In this document: piece by piece, positions 1-11,179 of the stretch | Layout of the letters: each line of letters starts with the position of its first letter | Position numbering within the stretch: position 1 is the stretch's first letter | Assembly: GCF_000005505.3 (NCBI RefSeq) | Contig: NC_016131.3 | Coordinates: forward strand, 19,117,501-19,181,500 | Reading direction: 5' to 3' | Origin: Brachypodium distachyon | Taxonomy: Eukaryota > Streptophyta > Magnoliopsida > Poales > Poaceae | Length of the DNA stretch: 64,000 bases | Notes under the pieces: model-generated | Databases searched by the model: none | Told to the model about the DNA's origin: nothing | Seen by the model: only the letters and a program-made list of their open reading frames with translations | Position numbers and translations under genes: made by a program

Positions 1-2036
1 TGCAGTCCATGGTAGCCCTTGTTCTTGCTCTGCTCCTGCTGCTGGCCCTGGACGGAGAGGTGGCCTCGTCGATGGACGACGGCCAGTTCGCCTACCAAGG
101 TTTCGGCGCAGCGAGGCTGATGCTGGACGACGCCATCGTCACACCCAGCGGCCTCCTCATGCTTGCACAGACAAAATGTCACGCCTTCCACCCCACACCA
201 CTCAGCTTCCACAAAAACTCCACCGCAACCATGAATACCACTGTCGTGGCGCGGTCCTTCTCCACGTCTTTCGTGTTCGCCATCGTAGGTAAATACGATG
301 GCCTGAGCAGCTATGGGCTCGCCTTCGTGATTGCCCCGACTACAAACCTCTCAACGATGAACTCCGGACCATACATGGGCCTTCTCAACACAACGAACGG
401 CACCGTCAACAATCACGTCTTGGCGGTTGAACTCGACACCATCATGAACACCGAGTTCTAAGACATCGATAGCAACCATGTGGGCATCGACGTCAACAGC
501 CTCATGTCGCGGCAGGCCAAGCCAGCCGGCTACTATGCCGATGAGGATGGCACCTTCCGAGACCTGAGGCTAAACAGCTACAAGCCGATGCAGGTATGGG
601 CGGACTACGATAGCCAGACCAAGCAACTTAATGTGACATTATCTCCTGTGCAAGTGCCCAAGCCCAAGAATCCTCTACTCTCTGAAGCCATTGATCTTTC
701 TACAATCATGGCAGACATAATGTATGTCGGCTTCTCATCATCGGCGGGTATTAGTCTAATGACGCGCCACTATGTGCTTGGATGGAGTTTCAGCTTGGAT
801 GGACCTACCCCGCCGCTTGACTTCTCCAAGCTTCCCATCCTTCCACGTGTGGGTCCAAAACCTCGATCGAAGGTCTTCGATGCCGTGCTACCAATGGCCA
901 CCGCATTCCTTGCCACTGCACTGCTAACTGCCATCTTCTTCTTCTTCTGGCATCAGCGCCGGTTCGCCGAGGTGCGAGAGGATTGGGAGGACGAGTTTGG
1001 CCCACACAGGTTTGTGTACAAGGATCTCTTTCTTGCCACCGATGGTTTCAAGGATAGGAATTTACTTGGCATTGGAGGTTTTGGGAGAGTATACAAAGGG
1101 GTCCTTCCTACAGCCAATTTAGAGATCGCAGTGAAAAGAGTTTCGCATGATTCAAGACAAGGAGTAAGGGAATTCATTGCTGAGGTGGTGAGCATTGGTC
1201 GGCTCCGACACCGAAATATTGTACAATTGCTAGGCTACTGTCGACGCAAGGGTGAGCTTCTCCTGGTCTATGACTACATGGAAAATGGTAGTCTTGACAA
1301 GTACCTACACATTAAAAATGGCCCAACTTTATATTGGTTCGAAAGGTGCAAAATTATCAAAGGTGTCATGTCAAGCTTGTTGTATCTTCATGAGGATTGG
1401 GAAAAACTTGTCGTCCACCGAGATGTAAAGGCTAGCAATGTGCTCTTGGATAGCCAGATGAATGGACGGTTAGGTGATTTTGGTCTAGCAAGGTTATACG
1501 ATCATGGCACGGTTGCTAAAACTACACATGTGGTTGGTACCATGGGATATCTTGCGCCAGAACTTGTCTGCACCGGGAAGGCAACACCCTTCACTGACAT
1601 GTTCGCGTTTGGAATTTTTCTACTAGAGGTCACCTGTGGGCGTAGGCCAATCAGCATCGACGAGAACAACAACCAGGTACTCTTGGTCGACTGGGTGCTT
1701 GAGCACCACCGCAATGGCTCAATTTTGGACGTTGTAGATCCACGGCTTACGGGGAATTTCAATAAAAACGAAGTCACCCTCCTGCTCAAATTGGGCTTGA
1801 TGTGCTCTCACCCATCGCCCAACACAAGGCCTACCATGCGAAAGGTCATCCATTACATGGACGGTGACCAGCCAGCCCCCGATTTGTCTCCGACCTACAT
1901 GAGCTATAGCATGATGATGTCGATGCACAACGAAGGTTTTGATTCGTACGTAACGGTGTGCCCTCAGTCAGAGGCGAGCATTTGCACTGTCTCCGGCGAT
2001 TCTTCAGCGTCAATTTTTCTAGAAGGGAGGTGAAGC
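1..2036 (+). pseudogene. L-type lectin receptor-like kinase, copy 1, interrupted by one stop codon
   Basis: This is the first of three tandem lectin receptor kinases. The family has an extracellular legume-lectin domain, one membrane span and a cytoplasmic Ser/Thr kinase at the plasma membrane, and acts in stress and immune signalling. Aligned to copy 2, the original start codon begins one base before the window: bases 1-2 are its TG and codon 2 starts at base 3. An in-frame ATG lies at 9. The frame is open to 458, where a TAA (459-461) replaces the CAA (Gln) present at the same place in copy 2. The same frame then continues without a break to the stop at 2034-2036. The kinase half keeps the glycine loop (GIGGFGRV), the invariant Lys (IAVKRV), VVHRDVKASNVLLD, GDFGLARL and GYLAPEL. 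A single C-to-T change therefore inactivates an otherwise intact gene. It may be a recent pseudogene, a polymorphic allele or a sequencing error. Confidence 0.9.
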
Positions 2037-2174
2037 AAAGCTTGTAACGAATTTCTGTTTTTCATTCTGACCCCCTTCTCTTTAAGCGCTGGTATTCAGG
2101 TTGTGATCTGAGTCTTCCATAATTTGCGCGTCATGTGATCTCAGTTGATTGACTGATGGAGCTCTTTTTTACTA

Positions 2175-2287
2175 CTCACTCCGTTTCATAATTCTTGTCG
2201 AAATATTACATCTACCTAAACATTTTTTAGAAATAGATACATCTATTTTTGAACAAATTTGAGACAAGAATTATGAAACGGAAGCAG
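2175..2287. mobile_element. Stowaway-like MITE S1
   Basis: This element of about 113 bp has terminal inverted repeats (CTCACTCCGTTTCATAATTC and its complement ending in GGAAGCAG). It is flanked by TA dinucleotides at 2173-2174 and 2288-2289. It belongs to the same family as the elements at 2633, 23459 and 42366. Confidence 0.8.
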
Positions 2288-2632
2288 TAATATATATATA
2301 TGAATCCGAGTTCTCGTGGTGAAATAATTCTGTCTCGTGCATCAGTATTGTTTGTCTCAACTGTGAGTTCTCTGAATCATCTGGTTGGTCAGGGAGCTGA
2401 GCTAGCAGCAGCGCCCCTCTTGCTCTGAATCCTCTGTGCATGCACAGCTAGCGTCACTACGCGTGAAGTATTCCTCTTTGTGACAAGATAATTAATTGTA
2501 AAAAAAAAACAGTTTGGTTGGAACTACTAGTTCGAAGGCCAAACAGGGACTGTATATGTTGAATCTTGAGGGACCAAGCGAAAAAAGTTTACACCCTAGA
2601 TGTCTTGCACATCCAGACATCCTATCCAGCTA

Positions 2633-2745
2633 CTCTCTCGTCGGAATTACCTGTCGAAATATTACATGTATCTAAACGTTTTTTAAACATAAATACATCT
2701 ATATTTGAATTTTTTTTTGAGACAAATAATATGTGTCGGAAGGAG
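2633..2745. mobile_element. Stowaway-like MITE S2 (diverged copy)
   Basis: This is a degraded copy of the S1 family. It shares the internal TGTCGAAATATTACATGTAT block and a final GTCGGAAGGAG, with TA on both sides (2631-2632 and 2746-2747). Confidence 0.65.
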
Positions 2746-3449
2746 TACTATCTTTTAGCGCCTGGTGCTTTGCGGCCCGGCCATGGTGGGCTCGGCCTGC
2801 TTGGCTGCGCCTTGTGCGCCGGGGCTGCAGCGTAGGACAGGAGGAGGCAGTTGGCAGCGTCATACATGACTGTTACTACTGTATATTTTCGATATTTCTA
2901 TAGTAAAAATACGGCACGCCAAAGATAGCAGAGCGTGCCCGGAGGTCCATCTCCATCGATTCCTTCCAAAAGCAAGAGGTCTTGTTCAGTCCTCCTTCTT
3001 TTCTAATTTTCCACCACGAGCAACGCCCCGCACAACACGGTGCTCCAGCTAGCTCACGACAGAACCGCGACGACTTCCCGTCTCACAAGGTACTACGCCG
3101 ACTCAGCAGTATACACTACAGTTCAAAACGTAGCCATCTCTGATAGCAACCTTGCCAGACATATCTCCGGTCTTTGCAAAAAAAAACAAATAAATGATTG
3201 AGGAGGACAAATGTTTAGCTGATATCTGCAAATATATGTATCCATGGATGTAGCTCCATGTCCGTGACTGTGTAGCTTTCAGCTCGGCGGCTCCAGACCG
3301 TCAAACAAAGCCCACCACACAACCACCCGCAGCAGGTCTCCATGCCGTCGAAAGAAAAACTGTGCACCGGCGTGGTAACAAACCTGGCAATTATTAGGCA
3401 GGACCAAAGACTCACTGGGTTGTGTGCAAGCTTCCTGAAGGCAACAAGC

Positions 3450-5477
3450 ATGCAGTCAGTGGTAGTCCTTGTTCTGCTCCTGCTGTTGCTCCTGGATGGA
3501 GAGGTGGCCTCGTCCACGGACGACGGCCAGTTCGCCTACCAAGGTTTCGCCACGGCGAGGCTGATGCTGGACGTCGCCAGTATCACGCCCAACGGGCTCC
3601 TCGAACTCTCCAACAAAAAAGGCCACGCCTTCTATCCCTCACCACTCAGCTTCCGCAAACACTCCTCGGCAACCACGAACTCCAGCATCGTGGCGCGGTC
3701 TTTCTCCACGTCTTTCGTGTTCGCCATTGTAGGCAAATACGATGGCCTGAGCAGCTATGGGCTCGCCTTTGTGGTCGCCCCGACTACAAACTTCTCGGTG
3801 GCAAATGGCGGACCATACATGAGCCTTCTCAACTCAACGAACGGCACCGCCAACAATCGCATCTTGGCGGTTGAGCTCGATACCATCATGAACACCGAGT
3901 TCCAAGACATCGATAGCAACCATGTCGGCATCGACATCAACAGCCTCGTGTCGCAGCAGGCAAAGCCAGCCGGCTACTATGCCGACGATGATGGCACCTT
4001 CCGAGACCTGAGGCTAAATAGCCGCAAGCCGATGCAGGTGTGGGTGGACTACGATGGCCAGACCAGGCAACTCAATGTGACATTATCTCCTGTGCAAGTG
4101 CCGAAGCCCAAGAAACCTCTACTCTCTGAAGCCATTGATCTCTCTGCAGTCATGGAGGACACGATGTATGTCGGTTTCTCATCGTCAGCAGGTATCAGTA
4201 TAATCACGCGCCACTACGTGCTCGGATGGAGTTTCAGCTTGGACGGACCTGCCTTGCCACTTGACTTCTCAAAGCTTCCCACCCTGCCACGTTTGGGTCC
4301 AAAACCTCGATCCAAGGTCTTCGACATCGTGTTGCCACTGACCACCGGATTGCTCGTCGCTGCAGTGCTAGCCACCATCTTTTTCTTCTTGTGGCATCGG
4401 CGTCGATTCGCAGAGGTGCGAGAGGATTGGGAGGACGAGTTTGGCCCACACCGGTTTGTGTACAAGGATCTCTTTCTTGCCACCGATGGTTTCAAGGAGA
4501 GGAATTTACTTGGTATAGGAGGTTTTGGAAGAGTATACAAAGGGGTCATTCCTACAGCCAATTTAGATATTGCAGTGAAAAGAGTGTCACATGATTCAAG
4601 ACAAGGAGTAAGGGAATTCATTGCTGAGGTGGTGAGCATTGGTCACCTCCGACACCGAAACATTGTACAATTGCTAGGCTACTGCCGGCGCAAGGGTGAG
4701 CTTCTCTTGGTCTATGACTACATGGAAAATGGTAGTCTTGACAAGTACCTATACATTAAAAATGGCCCGACTTTATATTGGTGCGAAAGGTACAAGATTA
4801 TCAAAGGTGTCATGGCAAGTTTATTGTATCTTCATGAAGAATGGGAGCAAGTTGTCATCCACCGTGATATAAAGGCTAGCAATGTGCTCTTGGACAGCCA
4901 GATGAATGGGCGTTTGGGTGATTTTGGTCTAGCAAGGTTATACGATCATGGCACAATTGGTAAAACTACACATGTGGTTGGTACCATGGGATACCTTGCA
5001 CCCGAACTTGTCTGCACTGGGAAAGCAACACCCTTAACTGACATGTTCGCATTTGGAATTTTTCTACTAGAGATCACTTGTGGGCGTAGGCCAATCGACA
5101 TCGACGAGAACAACAACCAGGTAGTGTTGATCGACTGGGTGCTTGAGCACCACCGCAACGACTCAATTTTAGACGTCATAGATCCACGGCTTGCGGGAAA
5201 TTTCAATGAAGAAGAAGTCATCCTCGTGCTCAAATTGGGTTTGATGTGCTCGCACCCGTCACCCAACACAAGACCTATCATGAGAAAGGTCATGCAATAC
5301 CTGGACGGTGGCCTGTCGGCCCCTGACTTGTCCCCAACCTACGTGAACTATAGCATGATGATGTTGATGCAGCACGAAGGGTTTGATTCGTACATGACGT
5401 TGTGCCCTCAGTCAGAGACGAGCATTTGCACTGTATCCGGCGAGTCTTCAGTGTCAGTTCTGCTAGAAGGAAGGTGA
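3450..5477 (+). CDS. L-type lectin-domain receptor-like Ser/Thr kinase, copy 2 (intact)
   Basis: This intronless gene encodes 675 residues when started at 3450. That start opens with a hydrophobic signal peptide (MQSVVVLVLLLLLLLDGE) and is colinear with copies 1 and 3. The frame is open back to 3342, but those 36 extra residues would bury the signal peptide. Domains in order: legume-lectin ectodomain (about residues 25-265), a membrane span with FDIVLPLTTGLLVAAVL (about 285-315), and a protein kinase (about 345-620). Kinase motifs are GIGGFGRV, IAVKRV, VIHRDIKASNVLLD, GDFGLARL and GYLAPEL, so the enzyme looks active. The HRD arginine places it in the RD kinase class. It is expected at the plasma membrane, with the lectin domain in the apoplast. 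It is very close to copy 1, including flanking DNA. Copy-specific function cannot be read from the sequence. Confidence 0.93.
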   Translation: MQSVVVLVLLLLLLLDGEVASSTDDGQFAYQGFATARLMLDVASITPNGLLELSNKKGHAFYPSPLSFRKHSSATTNSSIVARSFSTSFVFAIVGKYDGLSSYGLAFVVAPTTNFSVANGGPYMSLLNSTNGTANNRILAVELDTIMNTEFQDIDSNHVGIDINSLVSQQAKPAGYYADDDGTFRDLRLNSRKPMQVWVDYDGQTRQLNVTLSPVQVPKPKKPLLSEAIDLSAVMEDTMYVGFSSSAGISIITRHYVLGWSFSLDGPALPLDFSKLPTLPRLGPKPRSKVFDIVLPLTTGLLVAAVLATIFFFLWHRRRFAEVREDWEDEFGPHRFVYKDLFLATDGFKERNLLGIGGFGRVYKGVIPTANLDIAVKRVSHDSRQGVREFIAEVVSIGHLRHRNIVQLLGYCRRKGELLLVYDYMENGSLDKYLYIKNGPTLYWCERYKIIKGVMASLLYLHEEWEQVVIHRDIKASNVLLDSQMNGRLGDFGLARLYDHGTIGKTTHVVGTMGYLAPELVCTGKATPLTDMFAFGIFLLEITCGRRPIDIDENNNQVVLIDWVLEHHRNDSILDVIDPRLAGNFNEEEVILVLKLGLMCSHPSPNTRPIMRKVMQYLDGGLSAPDLSPTYVNYSMMMLMQHEGFDSYMTLCPQSETSICTVSGESSVSVLLEGR

Positions 5478-7403
5478 AGCAAGCTTGTAACCGATTTCTC
5501 CTTTTCATTCTGATCCCCTTCTCTCATTAAGCGCTTGTATGTATTCAGTCGTGATCCGAGTCTTCCTTAATTTGCACATCATGTGATCTGAGTTCACAGA
5601 AGGAGCTCTTTTACAAATATATGAATCCGAGTTCAGTTGGTGAAATTTTTCTGTCTCAAGTGTCAGTTCTGTAGTGCTTTTCAGTTTGAACAACCCATGT
5701 TTACTCGGCGACTCGGGCAGATCTCGGCCATCGTACAATCGCTGTAAGCAGTGGTCACCGTCTTTCGTGGAGAAACCAATTGCTAGTCCCAGGCGAGGTG
5801 TGCAGTGCACGTACGTTGAGATTGGAGACGATGGTTGATCTGGTCAGCGAGGCGAGAGCTAGCAGCAGAGCCCTTCTGTTAAATGCTGTTAGGGCCTATA
5901 GTTAGGGAGCAGGTTTTCGTCCTATAGTCAGGCTCCCGATTGCGGGAGCTTGGTCAGCGGGTTTCATGCTCCACCGTGGTTTCTGGTTTCTCTCCCCTCT
6001 ATTGTTCTTCCTTTCCTTATGTTCGGTGGTTGGAACAGACTTTGTATTTCCGTTATTTTTCATAATGGAAAGGAGAGAGATCCTAGGTTGGAAAAGCAGC
6101 GGAGCCCTTCTTGCTCTGAACCGCATGAAGTATTCCTCTCTTTTTTTATAAAAAAAAGAACATTTTGGTTGGAACAACTGGTTCCAAGGCCAAAAAGGAA
6201 TTGCATGTTGAATGATCCAGGCGAGAAAAAGAAAAAGACTCTGGATGTCTTGCACATCCTGATATCCAGATATTTTTTAGCGCTTGGTGTTTCGCGGGCT
6301 GGCCATATGGGCTCGGCCTGCAGCCTGACGTCGTGGCCTGCTTGGCCGCGCCTTGTGAGCCGGGCTTGCTGATGGGCGGCCTCTGGTGTCGTGATGGCCG
6401 GGCGCGTCCGATGTGGAAGCCCCTCTTGGCGTCTCCCTAGTCCCTCCTGGCTGGGCGGCGAAGCAAAGCTGACAGTTCCTCTTTGAAACGGAAGAACGTA
6501 TAGAAATGTCAAACTAATTGACCGCAATGACAAACCGCTAAATTGTCTTGTTCCGTGGAAATGAATCCCAGCCAAGAATCAACACGCCATTAGTCCCTGC
6601 GATAATGTCTCACACTGTCATAGCTATGAAGCTTCATCTTCGGGAAGGAAAAAAGAAACCCAGAAGTCCATGGATTCCTGAGAACAGGAAAAGAGAGAGT
6701 AGGTGCATCTAGCCATCGTGTAAGGAAAAGTAATCATCACTTGGCCATCTGAACTGATTTACTACTCATTCCTGTCGGTTATCTAAAGAAAGTACAAAGA
6801 AAAGGGGGAATTCAGAGGAAGAGTTGTTATGGAACTGATCTATGTGAGGCTGATAACCGCAAATTCAGACATCCTTCTTTTCTACCACGTGCATTGTATG
6901 ACAACGTTCTCACGCTTCAATGCACATCGTTTACCCGGCTCAAAAGTCACAAGTCACAAGCTAGACTCGCAACTCCGACCACTTGCAGTTTCAGAAGATA
7001 TTAGTTGTACTAAACAGGATGGACAGCAGTTTTCAAGAAGTAGCTAGCAATCTGTGACCAGAACTCTCACAGGAATACAAAATTGTCCCTGTCCACACCA
7101 GAGCCGCCGTATCAGCTAAGGCACCAGACAAATGGCTACTAGTTTTGTTCTTCGGAAAAAAGAAATAACAGGCGACATCAGTATATCATATCCTTTCATA
7201 AAAGTCGTAGACTGCCAACTTTTAGATGGAAAAAATAGTCCCTCCTGTAACTTTCAGCTCCGGTGTCTGCTGTCGTAGGCTACGATCCATCTCCACGAGG
7301 TCAAAAACTGTACCGATCGTGGTTATAAACAGTACCGATTGAGTGGAGTTGTGTCTAAGCTTCTTGAAGGCAACAGGGCAAAGTGCGGGCAGAGAAAGAA
7401 ACC
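5478..7403. other. Intergenic, LecRK copy 2 to copy 3
   Basis: No gene was recognised. The first part is the duplicated 3' flank shared with copy 1. Positions 6245-6430 are GC-rich and match 2750-2830. The rest shows no element with clear ends. Confidence 0.5.
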
Positions 7404-9431
7404 ATGCTGTCTCTTTTTCTGCTCTTGCTGCTGAGCTTGGGCGGAGAAATGGCCTCGTCGGCGGACGACGGCCAGTTTACTTACCAAGGCTTTGCGGCAG
7501 CAAACCTTACGCTAGACGGACTCGCTACCGTCCTGCCCAATGGCCTCCTCGCACTCACAAACTTTACTTACCAGACTAAAGGCCACGCCTTCCACCCCGT
7601 GCCGCTCCGCTTCCTCAACAAGCCCACGTCGACGAACACCACTGCCGTGGCGCGGTCCTTCTCCACGTCCTTCGTGTTCGCCGTTGTGTCCAGATACGAC
7701 GGCTTGAGTGACCAAGGGCTCGCCTTCGTGGTCACCCCGACCATGAACCTGTCAACGGCAAACGCCGGGCAGTACCTAGGCCTCCTCAATGCAACAAACG
7801 GCACCGCGAGCAACCGAATCTTGGCGGTCGAGCTCGACACCATCATGAACCCTGAGTTCAGCGACATCAATAGCAACCACGTCGGCATCAACGTGAACAG
7901 CCTCATGTCACGGCAGGCCAAGCCGGCAGGTTACTATGGCGATGATGATGGCGCCTTCCGAGGCCTGATGCTAAACAGCCGAAAGCTGATGCAGGTGTGG
8001 GTAGACTATGATGGCCAGGGCAGGCAACTCAATGTGACGTTAGCCCCGATACAAGTGCCCAAGCCCAGGAAACCTCTGCTCTCCGAGGTAATTGATCTAT
8101 CCACCTTCATGGAGGACCCAATGTATGTGGGCTTCTCATCGTCATCAGGCGTCGTGTTCACACACCATTATGTGTTGGGATGGAGCTTCAGCCTCGATGG
8201 ACCTTCCCCACCACTTCACTTCTCCAAGCTTCCCACCCTGCCACGCGTGGGTCCAAAGCCTCGGTCCAAGCTCTTGGATGTTGTGCTGCCACTGGCCACC
8301 GCATTGCTCGTCGCTGCAGTGCTAGTTGTTGTCTTCTTCTTTGTGTGGCGTCGGCATCGATATGCTGAGGTGCGTGAAGATTGGGAGGATGAATTTGGAC
8401 CGCACAGATTCGCATACAAAGATCTGTTTTGTGCCACCGATGGTTTCAAGGACAAGAATTTACTAGGGGCTGGAGGATTTGGGAAGGTGTACAAAGGGGT
8501 GCTTCCTGCATCTAGTTTGGAGGTCGCGGTGAAGAGAGTGTCGCATGGTTCAAGGCAAGGAGTAAGGGAGTTTGTAGCTGAGTTGGTGAGCATCGGTCGT
8601 CTCCGGCACCGAAATCTCGCACAGTTACTGGGCTACTGCCGACGCAAGAGTGAACTTCTTTTGGTTTATGATTATATGGAAAATGGTAGTCTTGATAAGT
8701 ACTTATACAACAAAAATGGACCATCTCTAAATTGGCAAGAGAGGTATTGGGTCATCAAAGGCATTGCGTCAAGCTTGTTATATCTACATGAGGATTGGGA
8801 GCAAATCGTCATCCACCGAGATATAAAGGCTAGCAATGTGCTCTTGGATAGCCAAATGAATGCACGGTTAGGCGATTTTGGTCTCGCGCGGTTATATGAC
8901 CATGGCATGGATGGTCAAACAACCCATGTTGTTGGCACCATGGGGTACCTTGCACCTGAACTTTTACGCACCGGGAAGGCAACACCTGCAACCGATATAT
9001 TTGCATTTGGTGTGTTCCTCCTAGAGGTTGTTTGTGGACGGAGGCCAGTCGAGAGTGAAAAACACGGTAACAAGATGGTGTTGATCGACTGGGTCCTTGA
9101 GCATCACCGTAATGGTTCAATCCTCGACACAGTGGATCCAGGACTCATGGGAAAGTTTGATATACAGGAGGTAACCATCGTTCTCAAACTAGGTTTATTG
9201 TGTGCACACCCATCACCCAATACAAGGCCTAGTGCAAGAAAGGTCATGCAGTACCTAGATCGTAGCAGGTCGGTTCCTAACTTGTCTCCAACCTACATAA
9301 GCTATAGCACATTGGCGTTGATGCAGAATGAAGGGTTCGATTCGTACATCATGCCATGTCCTCTATTTGCGAAGAGCGTTCACACTGTATCCGGTGATTC
9401 TTCAGTGACAGTTCTTTTAGACGGGAGATGA
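7404..9431 (+). CDS. L-type lectin-domain receptor-like Ser/Thr kinase, copy 3 (intact)
   Basis: This intronless gene encodes 675 residues from the ATG at 7404, which has A at -3 and leads straight into the signal peptide (MLSLFLLLLLSLGGEMASS). An in-frame ATG at 7383 would add seven polar residues and is less likely. The architecture matches copy 2: legume lectin domain, a membrane span near LLDVVLPLATALLVAAVL, and a kinase with GAGGFGKV, VAVKRV, VIHRDIKASNVLLD, GDFGLARL and GYLAPEL. It is the most diverged of the three copies (for example an NFTYQTKG insertion early in the lectin domain). The array probably grew by an older duplication that gave copy 3 and a recent one that gave copies 1 and 2. 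The RD-type kinase appears active. Confidence 0.93.
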   Translation: MLSLFLLLLLSLGGEMASSADDGQFTYQGFAAANLTLDGLATVLPNGLLALTNFTYQTKGHAFHPVPLRFLNKPTSTNTTAVARSFSTSFVFAVVSRYDGLSDQGLAFVVTPTMNLSTANAGQYLGLLNATNGTASNRILAVELDTIMNPEFSDINSNHVGINVNSLMSRQAKPAGYYGDDDGAFRGLMLNSRKLMQVWVDYDGQGRQLNVTLAPIQVPKPRKPLLSEVIDLSTFMEDPMYVGFSSSSGVVFTHHYVLGWSFSLDGPSPPLHFSKLPTLPRVGPKPRSKLLDVVLPLATALLVAAVLVVVFFFVWRRHRYAEVREDWEDEFGPHRFAYKDLFCATDGFKDKNLLGAGGFGKVYKGVLPASSLEVAVKRVSHGSRQGVREFVAELVSIGRLRHRNLAQLLGYCRRKSELLLVYDYMENGSLDKYLYNKNGPSLNWQERYWVIKGIASSLLYLHEDWEQIVIHRDIKASNVLLDSQMNARLGDFGLARLYDHGMDGQTTHVVGTMGYLAPELLRTGKATPATDIFAFGVFLLEVVCGRRPVESEKHGNKMVLIDWVLEHHRNGSILDTVDPGLMGKFDIQEVTIVLKLGLLCAHPSPNTRPSARKVMQYLDRSRSVPNLSPTYISYSTLALMQNEGFDSYIMPCPLFAKSVHTVSGDSSVTVLLDGR

Positions 9432-9470
9432 ATCGGTGTTTGTAATCAACTCTTCATACCCCTATTTATT

Positions 9471-9507
<37 letters not shown>
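9471..9507. repeat. (CT)n microsatellite
   Basis: A CT dinucleotide run of about 18 units lies 40 bp after the stop codon of LecRK copy 3, probably within its 3' UTR. Confidence 0.95.
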
Positions 9508-9508
<1 letters not shown>

Positions 9509-11179
9509 TTGAGGGTTTGTAAGTAAGTTTTTTTAATAGTGTCTTCTATTCATTCAGTTGTCTATGATCTTCTATATCTTAGTATTGTTGCCTCACACCA
9601 TCTAATCTTCCTACACTCTCTGCCAGTCCCGTCATCAATTCTTTTAGAAAGAACTATTTTCATATTACATCCAGTGTTCCCAGTGCGCCCCATTCGCTGC
9701 AATCACCAATTTTTCGCCGGGGAAATGAAACCAAGAAGCTCGAGGAAGCAAACTACAACAACCATTTCACCGTGGACAGAGAAAACAGAGAACTCACCGG
9801 ACGGAGGAGAGCAAACTACGTCGTCGACGAGAAGAGATGGAAAACACCTCATCTCTGCTGCCTTCGCATTGCCACATCCGCTGCGAAGAATAAGGGAAGC
9901 AAAATCAAATACAAAATAAGCGCGAGTAAGCGAACAAGCACAACCATTTGCTATGGAACAGAAAAAATGACCAACTAATTAATCACACACTGAGTAGACC
10001 TCACCGCCGATGAGCATGGATCGAAAACCCTCGCCTCTTATGTCTTCGCCACGCCACATTCGAGCCAAAAAACAAAGCAATAAAAACATGAGCAAAGCGA
10101 ACCACAAATCACCGTTCGTCGGCAACAAAAAGAAAAGGCCGGGGAACTCACTGGACAGGGATGAGCAAACTCTGCCGCCGATAGCAGAGACAGTACTAAA
10201 TGATTGACGCACCATGTCTAGAAGAGTAGAATGCATTACATATTTAGCATGACTGCGATTGCAAAAAATAGCATATCATGAACACATGCATCAATACTTT
10301 GGACAACCACAAGCTGCTCCTGCCATTGAACCAAAACTGAAGCAATGATAGCCTAATCAACACACATCAACCATGTATTTCACCAAAATCACTTCCATTA
10401 GAGAGGGAGCACAACCCAACTGAACATAAATAGCTGCAGAACCAACCCTCCTGATCAATTCAAGCAAAAACATGGAACAAGCAATCCATGCTCAGCTGAA
10501 AATCACATCCACCGAACACAAATTTCCTCCACTAACCTGAGTAGAAACAGGTCAATCAAAACCTACAACAACCACCAACCAACAATCATACTACATAAAA
10601 GAGAGATTCACAAACCAGCAATTTAGTATATAGAGATGGAGAGATTCAGAGTTCCAGAGAATGAGAGAATAGAGGAGATAGAGAAGAGGCACGAGGGAAC
10701 AGAGAAGAGGGGAGCACAGAACATATAGGAGGTAGACAGGGAGTGAGGGAGGGGAAGGAGAATGCTGACCTGCTCGGCGGCGAAGGAGCAGCAGGGACGG
10801 AAGCCGGAGACTCGGACTGGAGGAGCAGCAGGGGTGGCCTGGATAGCGACGGCGCAGCAGGGACGTCAGCGAGCGATCGGAAACGGCTAATGCACGGCGG
10901 CGCGGCACAGTAGCAAGGATGGGGGGCGGCTCGAGCGTAGCAGGGGCAGCGGCGGCCACGGCGGCGGCGGAGGCGGCGTGAGGCACCCAGCCACCCAGGG
11001 GAGTGAGGAATCCAGGGAGTGGCGAGACATGGAAAACGAAGCTGTCGAGCAAAAAGGAAAAAAAAAGAAAGAAAAGCCAACCAAAATTTCAGGGATGTTG
11101 ATGCGATCGGATGGCCCAGAAAATGACTGACTTAAAATTAAAAAAAAGGCAACTAAGCTTTAGCTCCTTCCATTTTAAA
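9508..11179. other. Intergenic, with a GC-rich low-complexity block
   Basis: No gene was identified. Positions 9780-9825 and 10140-10185 share an imperfect repeat (GAACTCAC..GGAC..GAGCAAACT). The block 10730-11085 is GC-rich with GGC repeats and is open on the minus strand in several frames at once, typical of composition rather than coding. No terminal repeats or target duplication could be placed. Confidence 0.45.

Larger units (their letters stand above)
2037..3449. other. Intergenic, LecRK copy 1 to copy 2
   Basis: No gene was seen beyond the two MITEs. The stretch 2594-2830 resembles 6245-6370 downstream of copy 2 (a block around GATGTCTTGCACATC, then a GC-rich TTAGCGC..GGCCAT..GGGCTCGGCCTG block). 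The tandem duplication therefore included several hundred bases of 3' flank. The upstream in-frame ATG at 3342 lies in what should be the 5' leader of copy 2. Confidence 0.6.

Noticed and set aside
3342..3449. Upstream in-frame start for LecRK copy 2 adding 36 residues
   Set aside because: It would place a polar stretch before the signal peptide, and copies 1 and 3 align only from the later start.
10591..11084. Overlapping minus-strand open frames of up to 153 codons
   Set aside because: Several frames are open at once, composition is Pro/Ser/Leu/Arg-rich low complexity, and no motif is recognisable.
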